Shown in pieces: positions 26,128 to 36,107 of a stretch of 64,000 bases of DNA; positions within the stretch are counted from its first letter, which is position 1; each line of letters starts with the position of its first letter. Position numbers and translations under genes: made by a program. The DNA comes from Rhodobacterales bacterium 32-67-9 (lineage in GTDB: Bacteria > Pseudomonadota > Alphaproteobacteria > Rhodobacterales > Rhodobacteraceae), in the NCBI GenBank assembly GCA_002280515.1, contig NCEA01000003.1:62001-126000 (forward strand), given 5' to 3'. The notes beneath the pieces were generated by a model, which had not been told where the DNA came from, searched no databases, and saw only the letters and a program-made list of their open reading frames with translations.

Positions 26128-26760
26128 TCAGGCGTCGCGCCGGCGACGCAGTGCGAAAAGCCCGAGAACGGCGGCCCCCATCAGCGGCGCGGCCGGCGGC
26201 AGCGGCACCGGGGCCGGTCCGGTGGCGAGCGTCACCGAATCCAGATCGAAATGCCCGCAAGGCGCGTCGCAGCCGGGCGCATTGGACGGGTAGAGCAGGC
26301 TGATCGTGAAGGCGTCGAGCGCCGAGAAGGCGGAGCCGAGCAGGAACGTCTGAACCGCGCCCGCGACGCCCGACAGCGAATAGCTGGCGCTGGCAACAAG
26401 GTTGCCGCCGGCAAGGCCGGATACCAGGATGTTGTCGGTGACCGTGCTGGCCGTGCCCAGGAAATTGTAGCCAAGCGAGGTGAGCGTGAAGCTCGTCGCG
26501 TCGAATGTGCCGCCGGTCGTGAACGTGATGTCCGAGGTGAACCCGGTGCCGGAATCGTCGACATGCGCAAAGCCGGGCGCCGTGTACCAGCCGAGCGTGC
26601 CGCTGCCGGAGGTCGCCGTGATGCCGTTTTCGGTATAGGATGTCGCCAGCGCGCCTTCGTCCGGCAGCGCGCCGAATGTCATCGTCGCTGCCTCAACGGT
26701 CCCGGTGCAAATCAATAGTGCGACAAGTGCTGTCGCGTTTCCAAATGTACGGTATTCCAT
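26128..26760 (-). CDS. VPLPA-CTERM-type exported protein
   Basis: 210 residues. The N-terminal signal peptide (LVALLICTGTVEAA) leads into a Gly/Thr/Ser-rich beta-type domain. The C-terminal sorting tripartite signal is VPLPPAAPLMGAAVLGLFALRRRRDA-like: a VPLP motif, a hydrophobic helix and an Arg cluster, as in exosortase substrates of the VPLPA-CTERM class. Processing by an exosortase is inferred; no exosortase gene is in the window. It is convergent with the cyclo-ligase gene and interrupts the usual cyclo-ligase to ymdB neighbourhood. Confidence 0.8.
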   Translation of the reverse strand: MEYRTFGNATALVALLICTGTVEAATMTFGALPDEGALATSYTENGITATSGSGTLGWYTAPGFAHVDDSGTGFTSDITFTTGGTFDATSFTLTSLGYNFLGTASTVTDNILVSGLAGGNLVASASYSLSGVAGAVQTFLLGSAFSALDAFTISLLYPSNAPGCDAPCGHFDLDSVTLATGPAPVPLPPAAPLMGAAVLGLFALRRRRDA

Positions 26761-27014
26761 GACTTTAGCCCCTCGTTACCCACCCGAAGGAAACGCTAGT
26801 GCCGGGATCGCCATTGCGTCAACTCCGGTGCGTCAGCCACGGCGGAATCCTGCCGAATGTCAATCGGTATTCCTCCCCGACACAGGTCCACAAGCATCCC
26901 GCCGAATACCGGAGTGAGATCGCCCGCCCGCGGCGATAACGGGACCGGTTCCCGGCGCACCTCCATTTACGGCAGGCGCTTGCGTCGCGGACCGCGCCGC
27001 TCTAGGCAGGGCGC

Positions 27015-27827
27015 ATGAAACTCCTTTTTCTCGGCGATGTGATGGGACGGTCGGGGCGCGCGGCGGTGACGGCGCGGCTTGCCGCGCTGCGGGTGGACTG
27101 GGGCCTCGATTTCGTCGTGGTCAACGGCGAGAACGCGACCTCGGGCGCGGGGCTTTCGGCTGAACATGCCAAGGCGCTGCTGGCGGCCGGCGCCGACTGC
27201 GTCACGCTCGGCGATCACGCCTTCGACCAGAAGGACATGCTCTCGTTCATCGAGACCGAGCCGCGCATCCTTCGGCCGCTCAACTATGCGAGGACCGCGC
27301 CCGGCAAGGGCGCGCGGGTCTTCGCCGCGAAGGGCGGGCGCAAGGTGCTGGTGGCGCAGGCGCTGGGGCAGGTCTTCATGAAGCGGCCCTTCGACGATCC
27401 CTTTTCCGCCCTCGACGCGGTGCTGCGCGCCCATCCCCTCGGTGGATCGGTGCAGGCGGCCATCGTTGACATACATTGCGAGGCGACGAGCGAGAAGATG
27501 GGTGTCGGACACTGGTGCGACGGACGGGCGAGCCTTGTCGTCGGCACCCACACCCATGTCCCCACCGCCGACGCGCAGATCCTGCCCGGCGGCACCGCGT
27601 TCCAGTCCGATGCCGGCATGTGCGGTGACTACAATTCGGTGATCGGCATGGACAAGCTCGAACCGATGCGCCGCTTCGTCACCGGCATGGGCAAGGAGCG
27701 TTTCTCGCCCGCCGCCGGCGAGGCGACGCTCTCGGGCACCTATGTCGAGACGGACGACCGCACCGGCCTTGCGACGAAGGTGCGGATGATCCGCGTCGGC
27801 GGACGGCTGGAAGAGGCACGGCCCTGA
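27015..27827 (+). CDS. ymdB: YmdB-family metallophosphoesterase (TIGR00282)
   Basis: 270 residues. Dimetal phosphoesterase with LGDVMGRSGR at the N-terminus, NGENATSG, TLGDHAFDQ and GTHTHVPTAD, supplying the Asp/Asn/His metal ligands. Family members hydrolyse cyclic nucleotides and related phosphodiesters; the physiological substrate is not settled. The stop overlaps the ATG of the following DMT transporter by one base (TGATG). Confidence 0.9.
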   Translation: MKLLFLGDVMGRSGRAAVTARLAALRVDWGLDFVVVNGENATSGAGLSAEHAKALLAAGADCVTLGDHAFDQKDMLSFIETEPRILRPLNYARTAPGKGARVFAAKGGRKVLVAQALGQVFMKRPFDDPFSALDAVLRAHPLGGSVQAAIVDIHCEATSEKMGVGHWCDGRASLVVGTHTHVPTADAQILPGGTAFQSDAGMCGDYNSVIGMDKLEPMRRFVTGMGKERFSPAAGEATLSGTYVETDDRTGLATKVRMIRVGGRLEEARP

Positions 27828-28780
27828 TGAACCACGGCCGGCTTTTCGCCGCGCTTTTCGCGATCGGCGCGGCCTGGGGGCTGACCACGCCCCTGTCGAA
27901 ATACATCGTTCTCGGCGGCTACCGGCACTTCGGCATCATCTTCTGGCAGGAAGTGGTGGCGATCGCGGTCCTCGGCCTCTGGCTTCTGGTGCGCCGCAGT
28001 CCCGTGCCGCTCGGCTTCGGTGCGCTGGCGCGTTACGCCTTCATCGCGATGTTCGGGACGATCCTGCCCGGTGCTGCCTTCTACACCGCGCAGGAGGGTC
28101 TGCCGGCGGGACTGGTGGCGCTTTTCATCGCGCTGGTGCCGATGTTCGCCCTGCCGCTCGCCATCGGGTTCAGGCTGGAGCGGCCGGAGCCGGTGCGGTT
28201 TCTCGGCATTGTCGCGGGGCTTGCCGGGTTGGCGATGATCATCCTGCCGGAGGCGAGCCTGCCCGACCGGGCGGCGCTCATCTTCGTGCCCTTCGCGCTG
28301 GCCGCGCCGGTCTTCTACGCGGTCGAGGCGACCGGGCTCGGGCGGCTCGGCACCGACGGGCTCGACCCGGTGCAGCTCCTCTTCGGCGCCTCGCTCATCG
28401 GCCTCGTACTGGTCCTGCCCTTCGTCTGGGCGACCGGCAGCTGGATCACGCCGGGCCTGCCGGTCGGCCGGGCCGGGACGGCGCTGGTGGTGACGGCGCT
28501 GATCCATGCCGTCGCCTATTCGGGCTATGTCTGGATTGTCGGGCAGGGCGGCGCGGTCTTCGCGGCCCAGGTCAGCTACCTCGTCACCGGCACCGGGATC
28601 CTCTGGTCGATGGCGATCCTCGGAGAACGCTACTCGCTCTGGGTCTGGGGCGCGCTCGCAGTGGTCTTCGCCGGTCTCTTCCTCGTGCAGCCGCGCCCGG
28701 CGCGGTCGGGGGACGGAACTTTGCTTGCCCTGCCACTGGGCGAAGGTAATATCGCGCTCCATGAACCCAAGGGTCATTGA
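27827..28780 (+). CDS. DMT-superfamily permease
   Basis: 317 residues with about ten hydrophobic helices in two EamA-like halves, opening LFAALFAIGAAWGLTTPLSKYIV and ending FAGLFLVQPRP. The substrate is unknown; exporters of amino acids or metabolites are common in this family. It is translationally coupled to ymdB by a TGATG overlap and abuts the SLC13 gene (TGA directly followed by ATG), so the three form one operon. Confidence 0.82.
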   Translation: MNHGRLFAALFAIGAAWGLTTPLSKYIVLGGYRHFGIIFWQEVVAIAVLGLWLLVRRSPVPLGFGALARYAFIAMFGTILPGAAFYTAQEGLPAGLVALFIALVPMFALPLAIGFRLERPEPVRFLGIVAGLAGLAMIILPEASLPDRAALIFVPFALAAPVFYAVEATGLGRLGTDGLDPVQLLFGASLIGLVLVLPFVWATGSWITPGLPVGRAGTALVVTALIHAVAYSGYVWIVGQGGAVFAAQVSYLVTGTGILWSMAILGERYSLWVWGALAVVFAGLFLVQPRPARSGDGTLLALPLGEGNIALHEPKGH

Positions 28781-30559
28781 ATGATCGACCTTTCCCTCTC
28801 GCCCAACGGCGAGGCCATCCTGACCCTGCTCGTGGTTGCCGGCATGTTCGTCATGTTCGTGCGCGAGCGCTACCCGACCGAAGTGGTGGCGATCTCGGGC
28901 GCCGCACTTCTTCTGGTGCTCGGCGTGCTGCCCTACGACCTCGGGCTCGAGGCGCTGACCAATCCCGCGCCCTGGACCATCACCGCGATGTTCCTGATCA
29001 TGGGGGCGCTGGTCCGGACCGGGACGCTGGAATGGCTGACCCGGACCGCCGAGGCGAATGCCGATCACCGGCCGACGGTGACGCTGGTCATCCTTTTCGG
29101 CTTCGTCGCACTTGCCTCGGCCTTTCTCAACAACACGCCCGTCGTGGTGGTGATGATCCCGGTGATGGTGTCGATCGCGCGAAAGCTGAACATCTCGGCC
29201 TCGAAACTGCTGATCCCGCTCTCCTATGCGGCGATCCTCGGCGGCACGGTGACGCTGATCGGCACGTCGACCAACCTTCTCGTCGACGGGGTCGCCAAGG
29301 CGCAGGGCATGAAGCCCTTCACGATCTTCGAGATCACGCCCCTCGGTGCCCTCCAGGTCCTGATCGGGATGATCTACGTCGCGACGATCGGGCGGCGGCT
29401 GCTGCCCGACCGCCAGTCGATGGGGGTAATGCTCGGCGACCGGCGGAAACTGAAGTTCTTCACCGAGGTGGCAGTGCCGGAAGCCTCCAACCTCGTCGGC
29501 CAGAAGGTGCTGGAGGTCGATCTTTTCAGGCGGCCGGGCGTGCGGGTGATCGACGTGCTGAGGGGCGACGCGTCGCTGCGCCGCGATCTTGGCCCGGTGG
29601 AGTTGCAGGAAGGCGACCGCGTGGTGCTGCGGACCGAGATGGCGGAGCTTCTCGGATTGCAGGAGAACAAGGATATCCGCCTCGTCGACAAGCTCTCGTC
29701 GGTGCAGACCGAGACGGTGGAGGTGCTGATCTCGCCGGGGTGCCGGATGGTCGGGCGGTCGCTCGGGGAATTGCGCCTGCGCCGGCGCTACGGGGTCTAC
29801 ACGCTGGCGGTGCACCGCCGGAACCAGAACATCGGCCGCCAGCTCGACGATCTCGTCGTCGTGGTCGGAGATACGCTGCTTCTCGAAGGCACGCCGGAGG
29901 ATATCCAGCGGCTGGCGGCGGACATGGAACTGGTCGACGTGTCGAAGCCCACGGTCAAGGCCTATCGCCGCGCCAAGGCGCCAGTGGCCTTCGCGGTCCT
30001 CGCCGGGATCGTGCTCCTCTCGGGGATCGGCGTGGCGCCGATCCTCGCGCTGGCGGTCGTCGGGGTGGCGATCGTGCTCCTGACCCGCTGCATCGACGCC
30101 GAGGAGGCGTTTTCCTTCATCGAGGGGCGGCTTCTGGCGCTGATCTTCTCGATGCTGGCAGTGGGGGCGGCGCTCGACCATTCCGGCGCGGCCAGGCTTC
30201 TGGTCGACTGGATCAGCCCGGCCCTCACCGGCCTGCCGCCGCAGCTCGTCATCCTCGCCGTCTACCTTCTGGCGATGGTCCTGACCGAGATCGTGTCGAA
30301 CAACGCGGTGGGCGTGATCTTCACCCCGGTCGCGATCGAGCTAGGCAATTCCCTCGGGCTCGACCCGCGCGGGCTGGTCGTCGCGGTGATGTTCGCGGCC
30401 TCGGCGGCCTTCTCGACGCCGATCGGTTACCAGACCAACATGCTGGTCTATGGTCCCGGTGGTTACAAGTTCACCGACTACCTGAAGGTCGGCATCCCCC
30501 TGAACCTCCTCCTCGCCATCTCAGCCAGCCTGACGATCCCCCTGCTCTGGCCGCTCTGA
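28781..30559 (+). CDS. SLC13-family permease with two RCK_C (TrkA_C) domains
   Basis: 592 residues. Membrane helices flank a central cytoplasmic part of about 190 residues holding two TrkA_C-like domains (RVIDVLRGDASLRRDLGPVE and YTLAVHRRNQNIGRQLDD regions). Helix motifs FLNNTPVVVVMIP and TLIGTSTNLLVDG, with the second copy EIVSNNAVGVIFTP, match the SNT-type signature of anion/Na+ symporters. The substrate may be sulfate, a dicarboxylate or another anion. A second, distinct paralogue faces it on the minus strand. Confidence 0.85.
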   Translation: MIDLSLSPNGEAILTLLVVAGMFVMFVRERYPTEVVAISGAALLLVLGVLPYDLGLEALTNPAPWTITAMFLIMGALVRTGTLEWLTRTAEANADHRPTVTLVILFGFVALASAFLNNTPVVVVMIPVMVSIARKLNISASKLLIPLSYAAILGGTVTLIGTSTNLLVDGVAKAQGMKPFTIFEITPLGALQVLIGMIYVATIGRRLLPDRQSMGVMLGDRRKLKFFTEVAVPEASNLVGQKVLEVDLFRRPGVRVIDVLRGDASLRRDLGPVELQEGDRVVLRTEMAELLGLQENKDIRLVDKLSSVQTETVEVLISPGCRMVGRSLGELRLRRRYGVYTLAVHRRNQNIGRQLDDLVVVVGDTLLLEGTPEDIQRLAADMELVDVSKPTVKAYRRAKAPVAFAVLAGIVLLSGIGVAPILALAVVGVAIVLLTRCIDAEEAFSFIEGRLLALIFSMLAVGAALDHSGAARLLVDWISPALTGLPPQLVILAVYLLAMVLTEIVSNNAVGVIFTPVAIELGNSLGLDPRGLVVAVMFAASAAFSTPIGYQTNMLVYGPGGYKFTDYLKVGIPLNLLLAISASLTIPLLWPL

Positions 30560-30837
30560 GCGGCGCCGATCCGATCGAGACGCCGTGCGGCGTCACGCCC
30601 TTGCTGGCGCCGCGCATCGCGCGCGGCGCGAAAGGGGGCCGCCGGCCCCCTCTTGCCGCAGCCGCGGCAATTCACCCCCCTGAGGTATTTTAGAACAGAA
30701 GAAACGGGAGCGATCTTTCCTTCTTCTGTTTCCAAATACCTCCCTCCGGAGGCGACCCGAGCCTCTGCGGGGAACCCGCAGGGGCGAGACATTGCGTCGC
30801 GCCGGAACGGCGCGGCTTTCGGATCGAGGCTGTGGGA
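30560..30837. repeat. convergent-gene intergenic repeat, copy 2 (double)
   Basis: Lies between the 3' ends of the two SLC13 genes. It has a GACGCC-GTGC-GGCGTC hairpin at 30581-30596, the box GAGGTATTTT at 30682-30691 followed by AACAGAAGAAACGGG, and an inverted second copy (GGAGGTATTTGGA read on the minus strand, 30731-30743, with AACAGAAGAAGG). The two copies form a long imperfect hairpin that could terminate both genes. I see no gene here. Confidence 0.65.
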
Positions 30838-32607
30838 TCAAAGCGGCCAGAAGGCGAGGATGGCGGGCAGCGAGACCGCGATGACGAGGATTTCCAGCGG
30901 CAGGCCCATGCGCCAGTAATCGCCGAACTCGTATCCTCCGGGGCCGAGGATCAGCATGTTGTTCTTGTGGCCGATCGGCGTGAGGAAGGCCGAGGACGCC
31001 GCCACCGCGACCGCCATCAGGAACGGGTCGGGCGAGGTGTCGAGCGCCCGTGCCATCGCGACCCCGACCGGCGCCGCGACGATGGCGGTCGCGGTGTTGT
31101 TGAGCACATCCGACAGCGTCATCGTCACCACCATGAGAAGGAGAAGCGCCACCCAGGGCGGCGCGGTCGCGGTCACGCCGACGAGGCTGCGCGCGATCAG
31201 GTCTGTGCCGCCCGAGCTTTCGAGCGCGGCGCCGAGCGGGATCATCGAGCCGAGGAGCACGATCACCGGCCATTCGATATGGTCGTAGAGATCGGAGAGC
31301 GGCAGGACCTTGGCCAGGACATAGCCGATGACGACACAGCCGAGCGCCACCGGCAGGTCGATCCAGCCGAGGCTGGCCGCTAAGACGGCGGCGGCGAAGA
31401 TCGCGATCGCCGCGCCGGTCCGGTCGTGCCGCGTCACCGCGAGGCCGCGGTCGGCGAGCGGCAGGCAGGCGAGCCAGTCGACCATGTCCTCGACGGTCTC
31501 GGCCGGCGCGAGCAGCAGAAGGATGTCGCCCGCCCGCACCTCGGCCTTGCGCAGCGGCCCGGCGATCCGCCGGCCGCGTCGCGAAATGCCGGCGAGGAGG
31601 GTGCGCTGGCGCCAGATCAGGCCGATGCTCTCGGCGGTCTTGCCGCGGATGCGGGCGGTTGGGGGCACCACGACCTCGACCATCACCAGCCCGGCCTGCT
31701 CGGCCTCGAGATAGGTCTTGCGGCGGCGGTCGGCGAAGTCGAGCTTCAGGCCGGCGCGGAATTCGTCGAGGGCATCGGCGTCGGCCTCGACCAGCAGCAC
31801 GTCGCCGGCGGCGACCGGGGTTTCGCGCGCGGCGCCGTAGCGGGGCTTGCCGTCACGCACGAGGGCCATGACCTCGGCGCCGGTCCGGTCGGCCTCGTCG
31901 TAAAACTCGCCGAGCGGCCGGCCGATCTGCTTCGATCCCTTCGCGACCGTGAGTTCGGCGACGAAGGCCGCGGTGTCGCGGGTGCTGCCCGCTTCCTCGC
32001 GCCGGGGGATGAGCCGCCAGCCGGCGAGCGACACGAAGGCGAGCCCGGCGAGGGCGGTGATTCCGCCGACGGGCGCGAAGTCGAACATGCCGAAGGGGGC
32101 GCCGAGCGCGTCGGCGCGGAACGTGGCGATGATGATGTTGGGCGGGGTGCCGATCAGCGTCACCATGCCGCCGAGGATCGTCGCGAAGGACAAGGGCATG
32201 AGCGAGAGGCCCGGCGCCCGCCCGGACTTCCGCGCCGCCGCCACGTCGACCGGCATCAGGAGCGCCAGCGCCGCCACGTTGTTCATGAAGGCCGAGAGCA
32301 TGCCGCCGACCGCGCCCATGATTGCGATATGGCTGCCGAGGGAGCGTCCGGCATCGACGAACCTCCGCGTGATCAGCATCACGACGCCGGCCCGCGTCAG
32401 CCCGGCCGAGACGACGAGGACGAGCGCCACGACGAGAGTGGCGGGATGGCCGAAGCCCTCGAAGGCCGATTGCGCGGGCACGACGCCGAGGATGACGCCG
32501 GCGAGAAGCGCCGCGAAGGCGACGAGGTCGTAGCGCCATCGGCCCTGGATCAGCGCGGCGAAGACGAGGGCGAAGAGCGCGAAGAGAATGGCCTGGTCCT
32601 GTGTCAT
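30838..32607 (-). CDS. SLC13-family permease with two RCK_C domains, second paralogue
   Basis: 589 residues from the ATG at 32607 ([12 protein letters not shown]); a start 7 codons upstream (32628) is also possible, neither with a strong ribosome site. The architecture is the same as the convergent paralogue: helices, two central TrkA_C-like domains, helices. Motifs [24 protein letters not shown] and [13 protein letters not shown] are the helical-hairpin signatures. Sequence differs clearly from the neighbour, so it is not a recent duplicate. The anion substrate is unknown. Confidence 0.85.
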   Translation of the reverse strand: MTQDQAILFALFALVFAALIQGRWRYDLVAFAALLAGVILGVVPAQSAFEGFGHPATLVVALVLVVSAGLTRAGVVMLITRRFVDAGRSLGSHIAIMGAVGGMLSAFMNNVAALALLMPVDVAAARKSGRAPGLSLMPLSFATILGGMVTLIGTPPNIIIATFRADALGAPFGMFDFAPVGGITALAGLAFVSLAGWRLIPRREEAGSTRDTAAFVAELTVAKGSKQIGRPLGEFYDEADRTGAEVMALVRDGKPRYGAARETPVAAGDVLLVEADADALDEFRAGLKLDFADRRRKTYLEAEQAGLVMVEVVVPPTARIRGKTAESIGLIWRQRTLLAGISRRGRRIAGPLRKAEVRAGDILLLLAPAETVEDMVDWLACLPLADRGLAVTRHDRTGAAIAIFAAAVLAASLGWIDLPVALGCVVIGYVLAKVLPLSDLYDHIEWPVIVLLGSMIPLGAALESSGGTDLIARSLVGVTATAPPWVALLLLMVVTMTLSDVLNNTATAIVAAPVGVAMARALDTSPDPFLMAVAVAASSAFLTPIGHKNNMLILGPGGYEFGDYWRMGLPLEILVIAVSLPAILAFWPL

Positions 32608-32724
32608 CGCCCCAGTGAAGACCCGCATGGCCCGCTATGCAACCCCTCGGGGCGGCCGGGCTTGCGGGCGGGGGTGGCGGTGACATATAGAGGCGCGAAC
32701 ACGGGAAATCGGACGGAGACGGTC

Positions 32725-33465
32725 ATGGCAGGCCATTCGAAATGGGCCAATATCCAGCATCGCAAGGGTCGGCAGGATGCCGCCCGGTCGAAGCTGTTTT
32801 CCAAGCTCGCCAAGGAAATCACGGTCGCGGCGAAGATGGGAGACCCGGATCCGGACAAGAACCCGCGTCTGCGTCTGGCGGTGAAGGCGGCGAAGGCGGT
32901 GTCTTGCCCGAAGGACGTGATCGACCGGGCGATCAAGAAATCGCTCGGCGGCGACGCGGCGGACTACACCGAGATCCGCTATGAGGGCTATGGCCCGAAC
33001 GGCATCGCGATCATCGTCGAGGCGATGACCGACAACCTCAACCGGACCGCGTCGAATGTGCGCTCCACCTTCTCGAAGTTCGGCGGCAATCTCGGCACCA
33101 CCGGCTCGGTCAGCTTCATGTTCGACCGCGTGGGCGAGATCATGTATCCCGCCGGCGCCGGCGATGCCGACACGGTGATGATGGCGGCGATCGAGGCCGG
33201 TGCGGAGGATGTCGAATCCGACGAGGAGGGTCACTGGATCTATTGCGCCGACAGCGACCTTGCGGCGGTCTCGGACGCGCTGGAGAAGGTGTTGGGCGAG
33301 AGCGAGGAATCGAAACTCGTCTGGCGGCCGCAGAACCGCACCAATGTCGATCTCGAGACGGCGCAGAAGCTGATGCGGCTGATCGAGACGCTGGAGGACG
33401 ATGACGACGTCCAGACGGTGACCGCGAATTTCGACATTCCCGAAGAGGTCGCGGCGGCGCTCTGA
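32725..33465 (+). CDS. yebC: YebC/PmpR-family protein
   Basis: 246 residues with the invariant opening [18 protein letters not shown], then [20 protein letters not shown] and the MFDRVGEI block. Family members were first described as transcriptional regulators and more recently as ribosome-associated factors that ease polyproline stalling; both are family knowledge. It is divergent from the SLC13 gene and convergent with argP. Confidence 0.95.
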   Translation: MAGHSKWANIQHRKGRQDAARSKLFSKLAKEITVAAKMGDPDPDKNPRLRLAVKAAKAVSCPKDVIDRAIKKSLGGDAADYTEIRYEGYGPNGIAIIVEAMTDNLNRTASNVRSTFSKFGGNLGTTGSVSFMFDRVGEIMYPAGAGDADTVMMAAIEAGAEDVESDEEGHWIYCADSDLAAVSDALEKVLGESEESKLVWRPQNRTNVDLETAQKLMRLIETLEDDDDVQTVTANFDIPEEVAAAL

Positions 33466-33575
33466 TCCGGCCCGGGATCCGTCGGAGACGCCTTGCGGCG
33501 TCGCTGTCTTTCTGGGCCGCTGGTGCGGCCGTTGCCTCCGGCGGAGGTATTTTATCAACGGAGAAACGGGCGGCG
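33466..33575. repeat. convergent-gene intergenic repeat, copy 3
   Basis: Between the yebC and argP 3' ends. GGAGACGCC-TTGC-GGCGTC hairpin (stem 33487-33492/33497-33502) followed by CTGTCTTTC, then CCTCCGGC and the box GGAGGTATTTTATCAACGGAG from 33543. The hairpin plus T-rich tail could terminate yebC. Same composite layout as copies near 22600, 30600 and 41440. Confidence 0.6.
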
Positions 33576-34457
33576 TCAGCCTGTCGGCGGCAGCAGTGCC
33601 GACCCGGCGGCGTAGCGGATCGCCATCGTGAGCGGCGCGAGCGCGGCGCCGGTCAGGCGGCCGACCTGCCAGACGAGCGGCGTGTCAAGCGGGGCGTCGG
33701 GGACCAGTGTTGCGAGTCGCCCGGTGGCGAGGTCGTCGCGGATCAGATTTTCCGGGTTCATGCCCCAGCCAAGGCCGAGGCGCGCGGCCTCGACAAAGGC
33801 GTGGCTGGAGGCGAGCAGATGCGTCGGCAGCGCCACCGGGCGTCCGGCGATCCGCCGCGCCCAGTCCCGTTGCAGGCGGTCCTTGCGGTCGAAGGTGAGG
33901 GCGGGCGCGCGCGCCAGCGTCTCGGCGGTGACGCCCTCGGCGAAAAAGCGGCTCACGAAGCCGGGGCTTGCGGTCGCGATGTAGCGCATCCGCCCGAGCG
34001 GATGGAGGTCGCAGCCGGCGACGGCGCTGTCATGGGCGGTCACCGCTGCCTGCACCTCGCCCCGGCGGAGCCAGTCGGCGGAATGGTCCTGATCGTCGAT
34101 GACGAGGTCGAAGAGAAGGCCCGGCACGGCGGCGAGCGCGGGCAGGATCCAGGTGGCGAGACTGTCGGCATTGACCGCGATGCGCACCCGCGCGGCGCCC
34201 GGCGTGCCGCCAAGGTCGCCTTTGACGGTGGCCTCCAGAAGCTGCACGTCCTCCACATGCCGCGCCAGCCGGGCGCCGGCCTCGGTCGCGCGGCAGGGCT
34301 GGGCGCGGATCACCAGCGCGGTGCCGAGTTGGTCCTCGAGCGCGCGGATGCGCTGCGAGATCGCGGAGGGCGTGACGTGCAGATCGGCGGCGGCGCCGTC
34401 GAAGCTGCCGGTGCGCAGGATCGCCGCGAGGGCCTGGAGCTGGTTGTAGTCGAACAT
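33576..34457 (-). CDS. argP: LysR-family regulator, ArgP-like
   Basis: 293 residues with the full N-terminal HTH (FDYNQLQALAAILRTGSFDGAAADLHVTPSAISQRIRALE), in contrast to the broken LysR gene elsewhere in the window, and a LysR substrate domain (LPALAAVPGLLFDLVIDDQDH and on). ArgP/IciA proteins sense lysine/arginine and activate the exporter argO, which is exactly the divergent neighbour here. The intergenic 90 bases are AT-rich and contain TTAATCAT and TTTAATTAG stretches suitable for binding. Confidence 0.87.
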   Translation of the reverse strand: MFDYNQLQALAAILRTGSFDGAAADLHVTPSAISQRIRALEDQLGTALVIRAQPCRATEAGARLARHVEDVQLLEATVKGDLGGTPGAARVRIAVNADSLATWILPALAAVPGLLFDLVIDDQDHSADWLRRGEVQAAVTAHDSAVAGCDLHPLGRMRYIATASPGFVSRFFAEGVTAETLARAPALTFDRKDRLQRDWARRIAGRPVALPTHLLASSHAFVEAARLGLGWGMNPENLIRDDLATGRLATLVPDAPLDTPLVWQVGRLTGAALAPLTMAIRYAAGSALLPPTG

Positions 34458-34547
34458 TAGTAAAACTTAATCATACCTCGAATGTTTAATTAGACGAATT
34501 TTGCGCCGGCGGCTAGACCGTTGCTGGGATTGATAGGGGAAAGCGTG

Positions 34548-35147
34548 ATGTCGCTGGCGTTTCTGGCCGGGTTCCAATTGTCGCTGGGGCTGATCATGGC
34601 GATCGGTGCGCAGAATGCCTTCGTGCTGAGGCAGGGGCTCCGTCGTGAGCATGTGCTGGCGGTGTGCCTCTTCTGCGCGGGGTCCGACGCGGTGCTGATC
34701 GCGGCCGGCGTGGCGGGGATCGGCACGCTCGCGACCGTCGCGCCCTGGTTCGCGCCGGCGCTGCGCTGGGGCGGGGTGGCGTTTCTGCTCTGGTATGGCG
34801 CGCGGTCGTTCCTGGCGGCGTGGCGGGGTGGCGCGGCATTGGCGGCGGCAGACGGGGCGCAGCCCCTGCCGCAGGTCCTCGGGCTTCTCGCAATGATCAC
34901 CTGGGCCAATCCGCATGTCTGGCTCGATACAGTCGTGCTGATCGGCTCCATCTCGGTGCAGTATCCGGGCCGGTCGGTGGAGTTCGGAGCCGGGGCGACG
35001 CTGGCCTCCTTCGCCTTCTTCCTCACGCTCGGTTTCGGCGCACGGGTTCTGGCGCCGGTCTTCGCGCGGCCCGCCGCGTGGCGGGTGCTCGATGCCGGGG
35101 TCGGCGTGGTGATGTGGACGATCGCGGCGTCACTTGCGTTCGGCTGA
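34548..35147 (+). CDS. argO: LysE-family amino acid exporter, ArgO-like
   Basis: 199 residues, six hydrophobic helices, with the LysE signature IMAIGAQNAFVLRQGLRREHV at residues about 15-35 and the TWANPHVWLDTVVLIG motif. It exports arginine/lysine in characterised members. The ATG at 34548 follows a GGGGAAAG site; an upstream in-frame start is less likely. Divergent from argP, which presumably activates it. Confidence 0.88.
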   Translation: MSLAFLAGFQLSLGLIMAIGAQNAFVLRQGLRREHVLAVCLFCAGSDAVLIAAGVAGIGTLATVAPWFAPALRWGGVAFLLWYGARSFLAAWRGGAALAAADGAQPLPQVLGLLAMITWANPHVWLDTVVLIGSISVQYPGRSVEFGAGATLASFAFFLTLGFGARVLAPVFARPAAWRVLDAGVGVVMWTIAASLAFG

Positions 35148-35201
35148 TCCGGGTGCTCGGCTGGCCTTGCGCCCGACGACGCGATCGCGTCTTGTCGCGC
35201 C

Positions 35202-36107
35202 ATGATCGAAGATCCTGCCAACCGGCCCGTCGAGGGCGTTCTGTGGATGCTCGCGACCGGGCTCTGCTTTGTCGCGGTCACCGGAATGGTGCGATACCTC
35301 GGCACCGGCCTGCCGGCGGCCGAATCGGCCTTCCTGCGCTTCGTCTTCGGCTCCATTCTCCTGGCACCGGTGCTGGTGCGGGTTCTACGCAATGGATTGC
35401 CGGCCGGCTCATTCAGGCTCTTCGCGGCGCGCGGTGCGCTGCATTCGCTGGCGACCGCGCTCTGGTTCTATGCGATGGCGCGGCTGCCGGTGGCCGAGGT
35501 CACGGCGATCGGCTATCTCAATCCGATCGTGGTGACGCTCGGCGCGGCGCTGCTTCTGGGTGAGAAACTGGCGGCGCGGCGGCTGACCGCGATCGCGGTT
35601 GCGCTGCTCGGCGCGCTTGTCGTCCTGAGGCCGGGGCTGCGCGAGCTGTCTTCCGGCCATCTGGCGCAACTTAGTGCCGCGGTCTTCTTCGGGGTCTCCT
35701 ACCTCATCGCCAAGCGGCTCGCGGTTCTGGCTTCGGCGACCGAGGTGGTGGCGATGATGTCGCTGACGGTGGCTGCGGGCCTTATGTTGCCAGCACTCGC
35801 GGTCTGGGTGTGGCCGGACCTGACGCAGATCCTGATCCTCGTCCTCGTCACGCTTGTTGCGACGGCGGGGCATTACTGCATGACACGGGCCTTCGTCGCC
35901 GCGCCGCTTGCCGTGACCCAGCCGGTGGTCTTCCTGCAACTGGTCTGGGCCACGCTTCTCGGCGCGCTGGTCTTCGGCGAGGCGGTCGATCCTTATGTGC
36001 TCGCTGGCGGCGCGATGATCATCGCCGCAATCAGCTACATGACCTGGCGCGAGGCGCAACTGCGCCGGCGCGCGGTGACGCCGGCGCCGGTTGCGGCAAA
36101 GCTTTAG
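35202..36107 (+). CDS. EamA-domain (DMT) permease
   Basis: 301 residues with two EamA repeats and ten hydrophobic helices, starting VEGVLWMLATGLCFVAVTG; the motif ALWFYAMARLPVAEVTAIGYLNPI ends the first repeat. The substrate is unknown. It is likely cotranscribed with argO (54 bases apart). Its last four bases overlap the 3' end of the convergent choV gene. Confidence 0.82.
   Translation: MIEDPANRPVEGVLWMLATGLCFVAVTGMVRYLGTGLPAAESAFLRFVFGSILLAPVLVRVLRNGLPAGSFRLFAARGALHSLATALWFYAMARLPVAEVTAIGYLNPIVVTLGAALLLGEKLAARRLTAIAVALLGALVVLRPGLRELSSGHLAQLSAAVFFGVSYLIAKRLAVLASATEVVAMMSLTVAAGLMLPALAVWVWPDLTQILILVLVTLVATAGHYCMTRAFVAAPLAVTQPVVFLQLVWATLLGALVFGEAVDPYVLAGGAMIIAAISYMTWREAQLRRRAVTPAPVAAKL

Noticed and set aside
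27740..30181. Long open minus-strand frame (about 813 codons) opposite ymdB, the DMT gene and the SLC13 gene
   Set aside because: It has no family motifs and an Arg/His/Asp/Gly-biased composition typical of antisense frames in high-GC DNA; the plus-strand genes are clear family members.
31426..32700. Plus-strand extension of the yebC frame by more than 400 codons
   Set aside because: It is antisense to an SLC13 gene; yebC starts at the invariant MAGHSKW at 32725.
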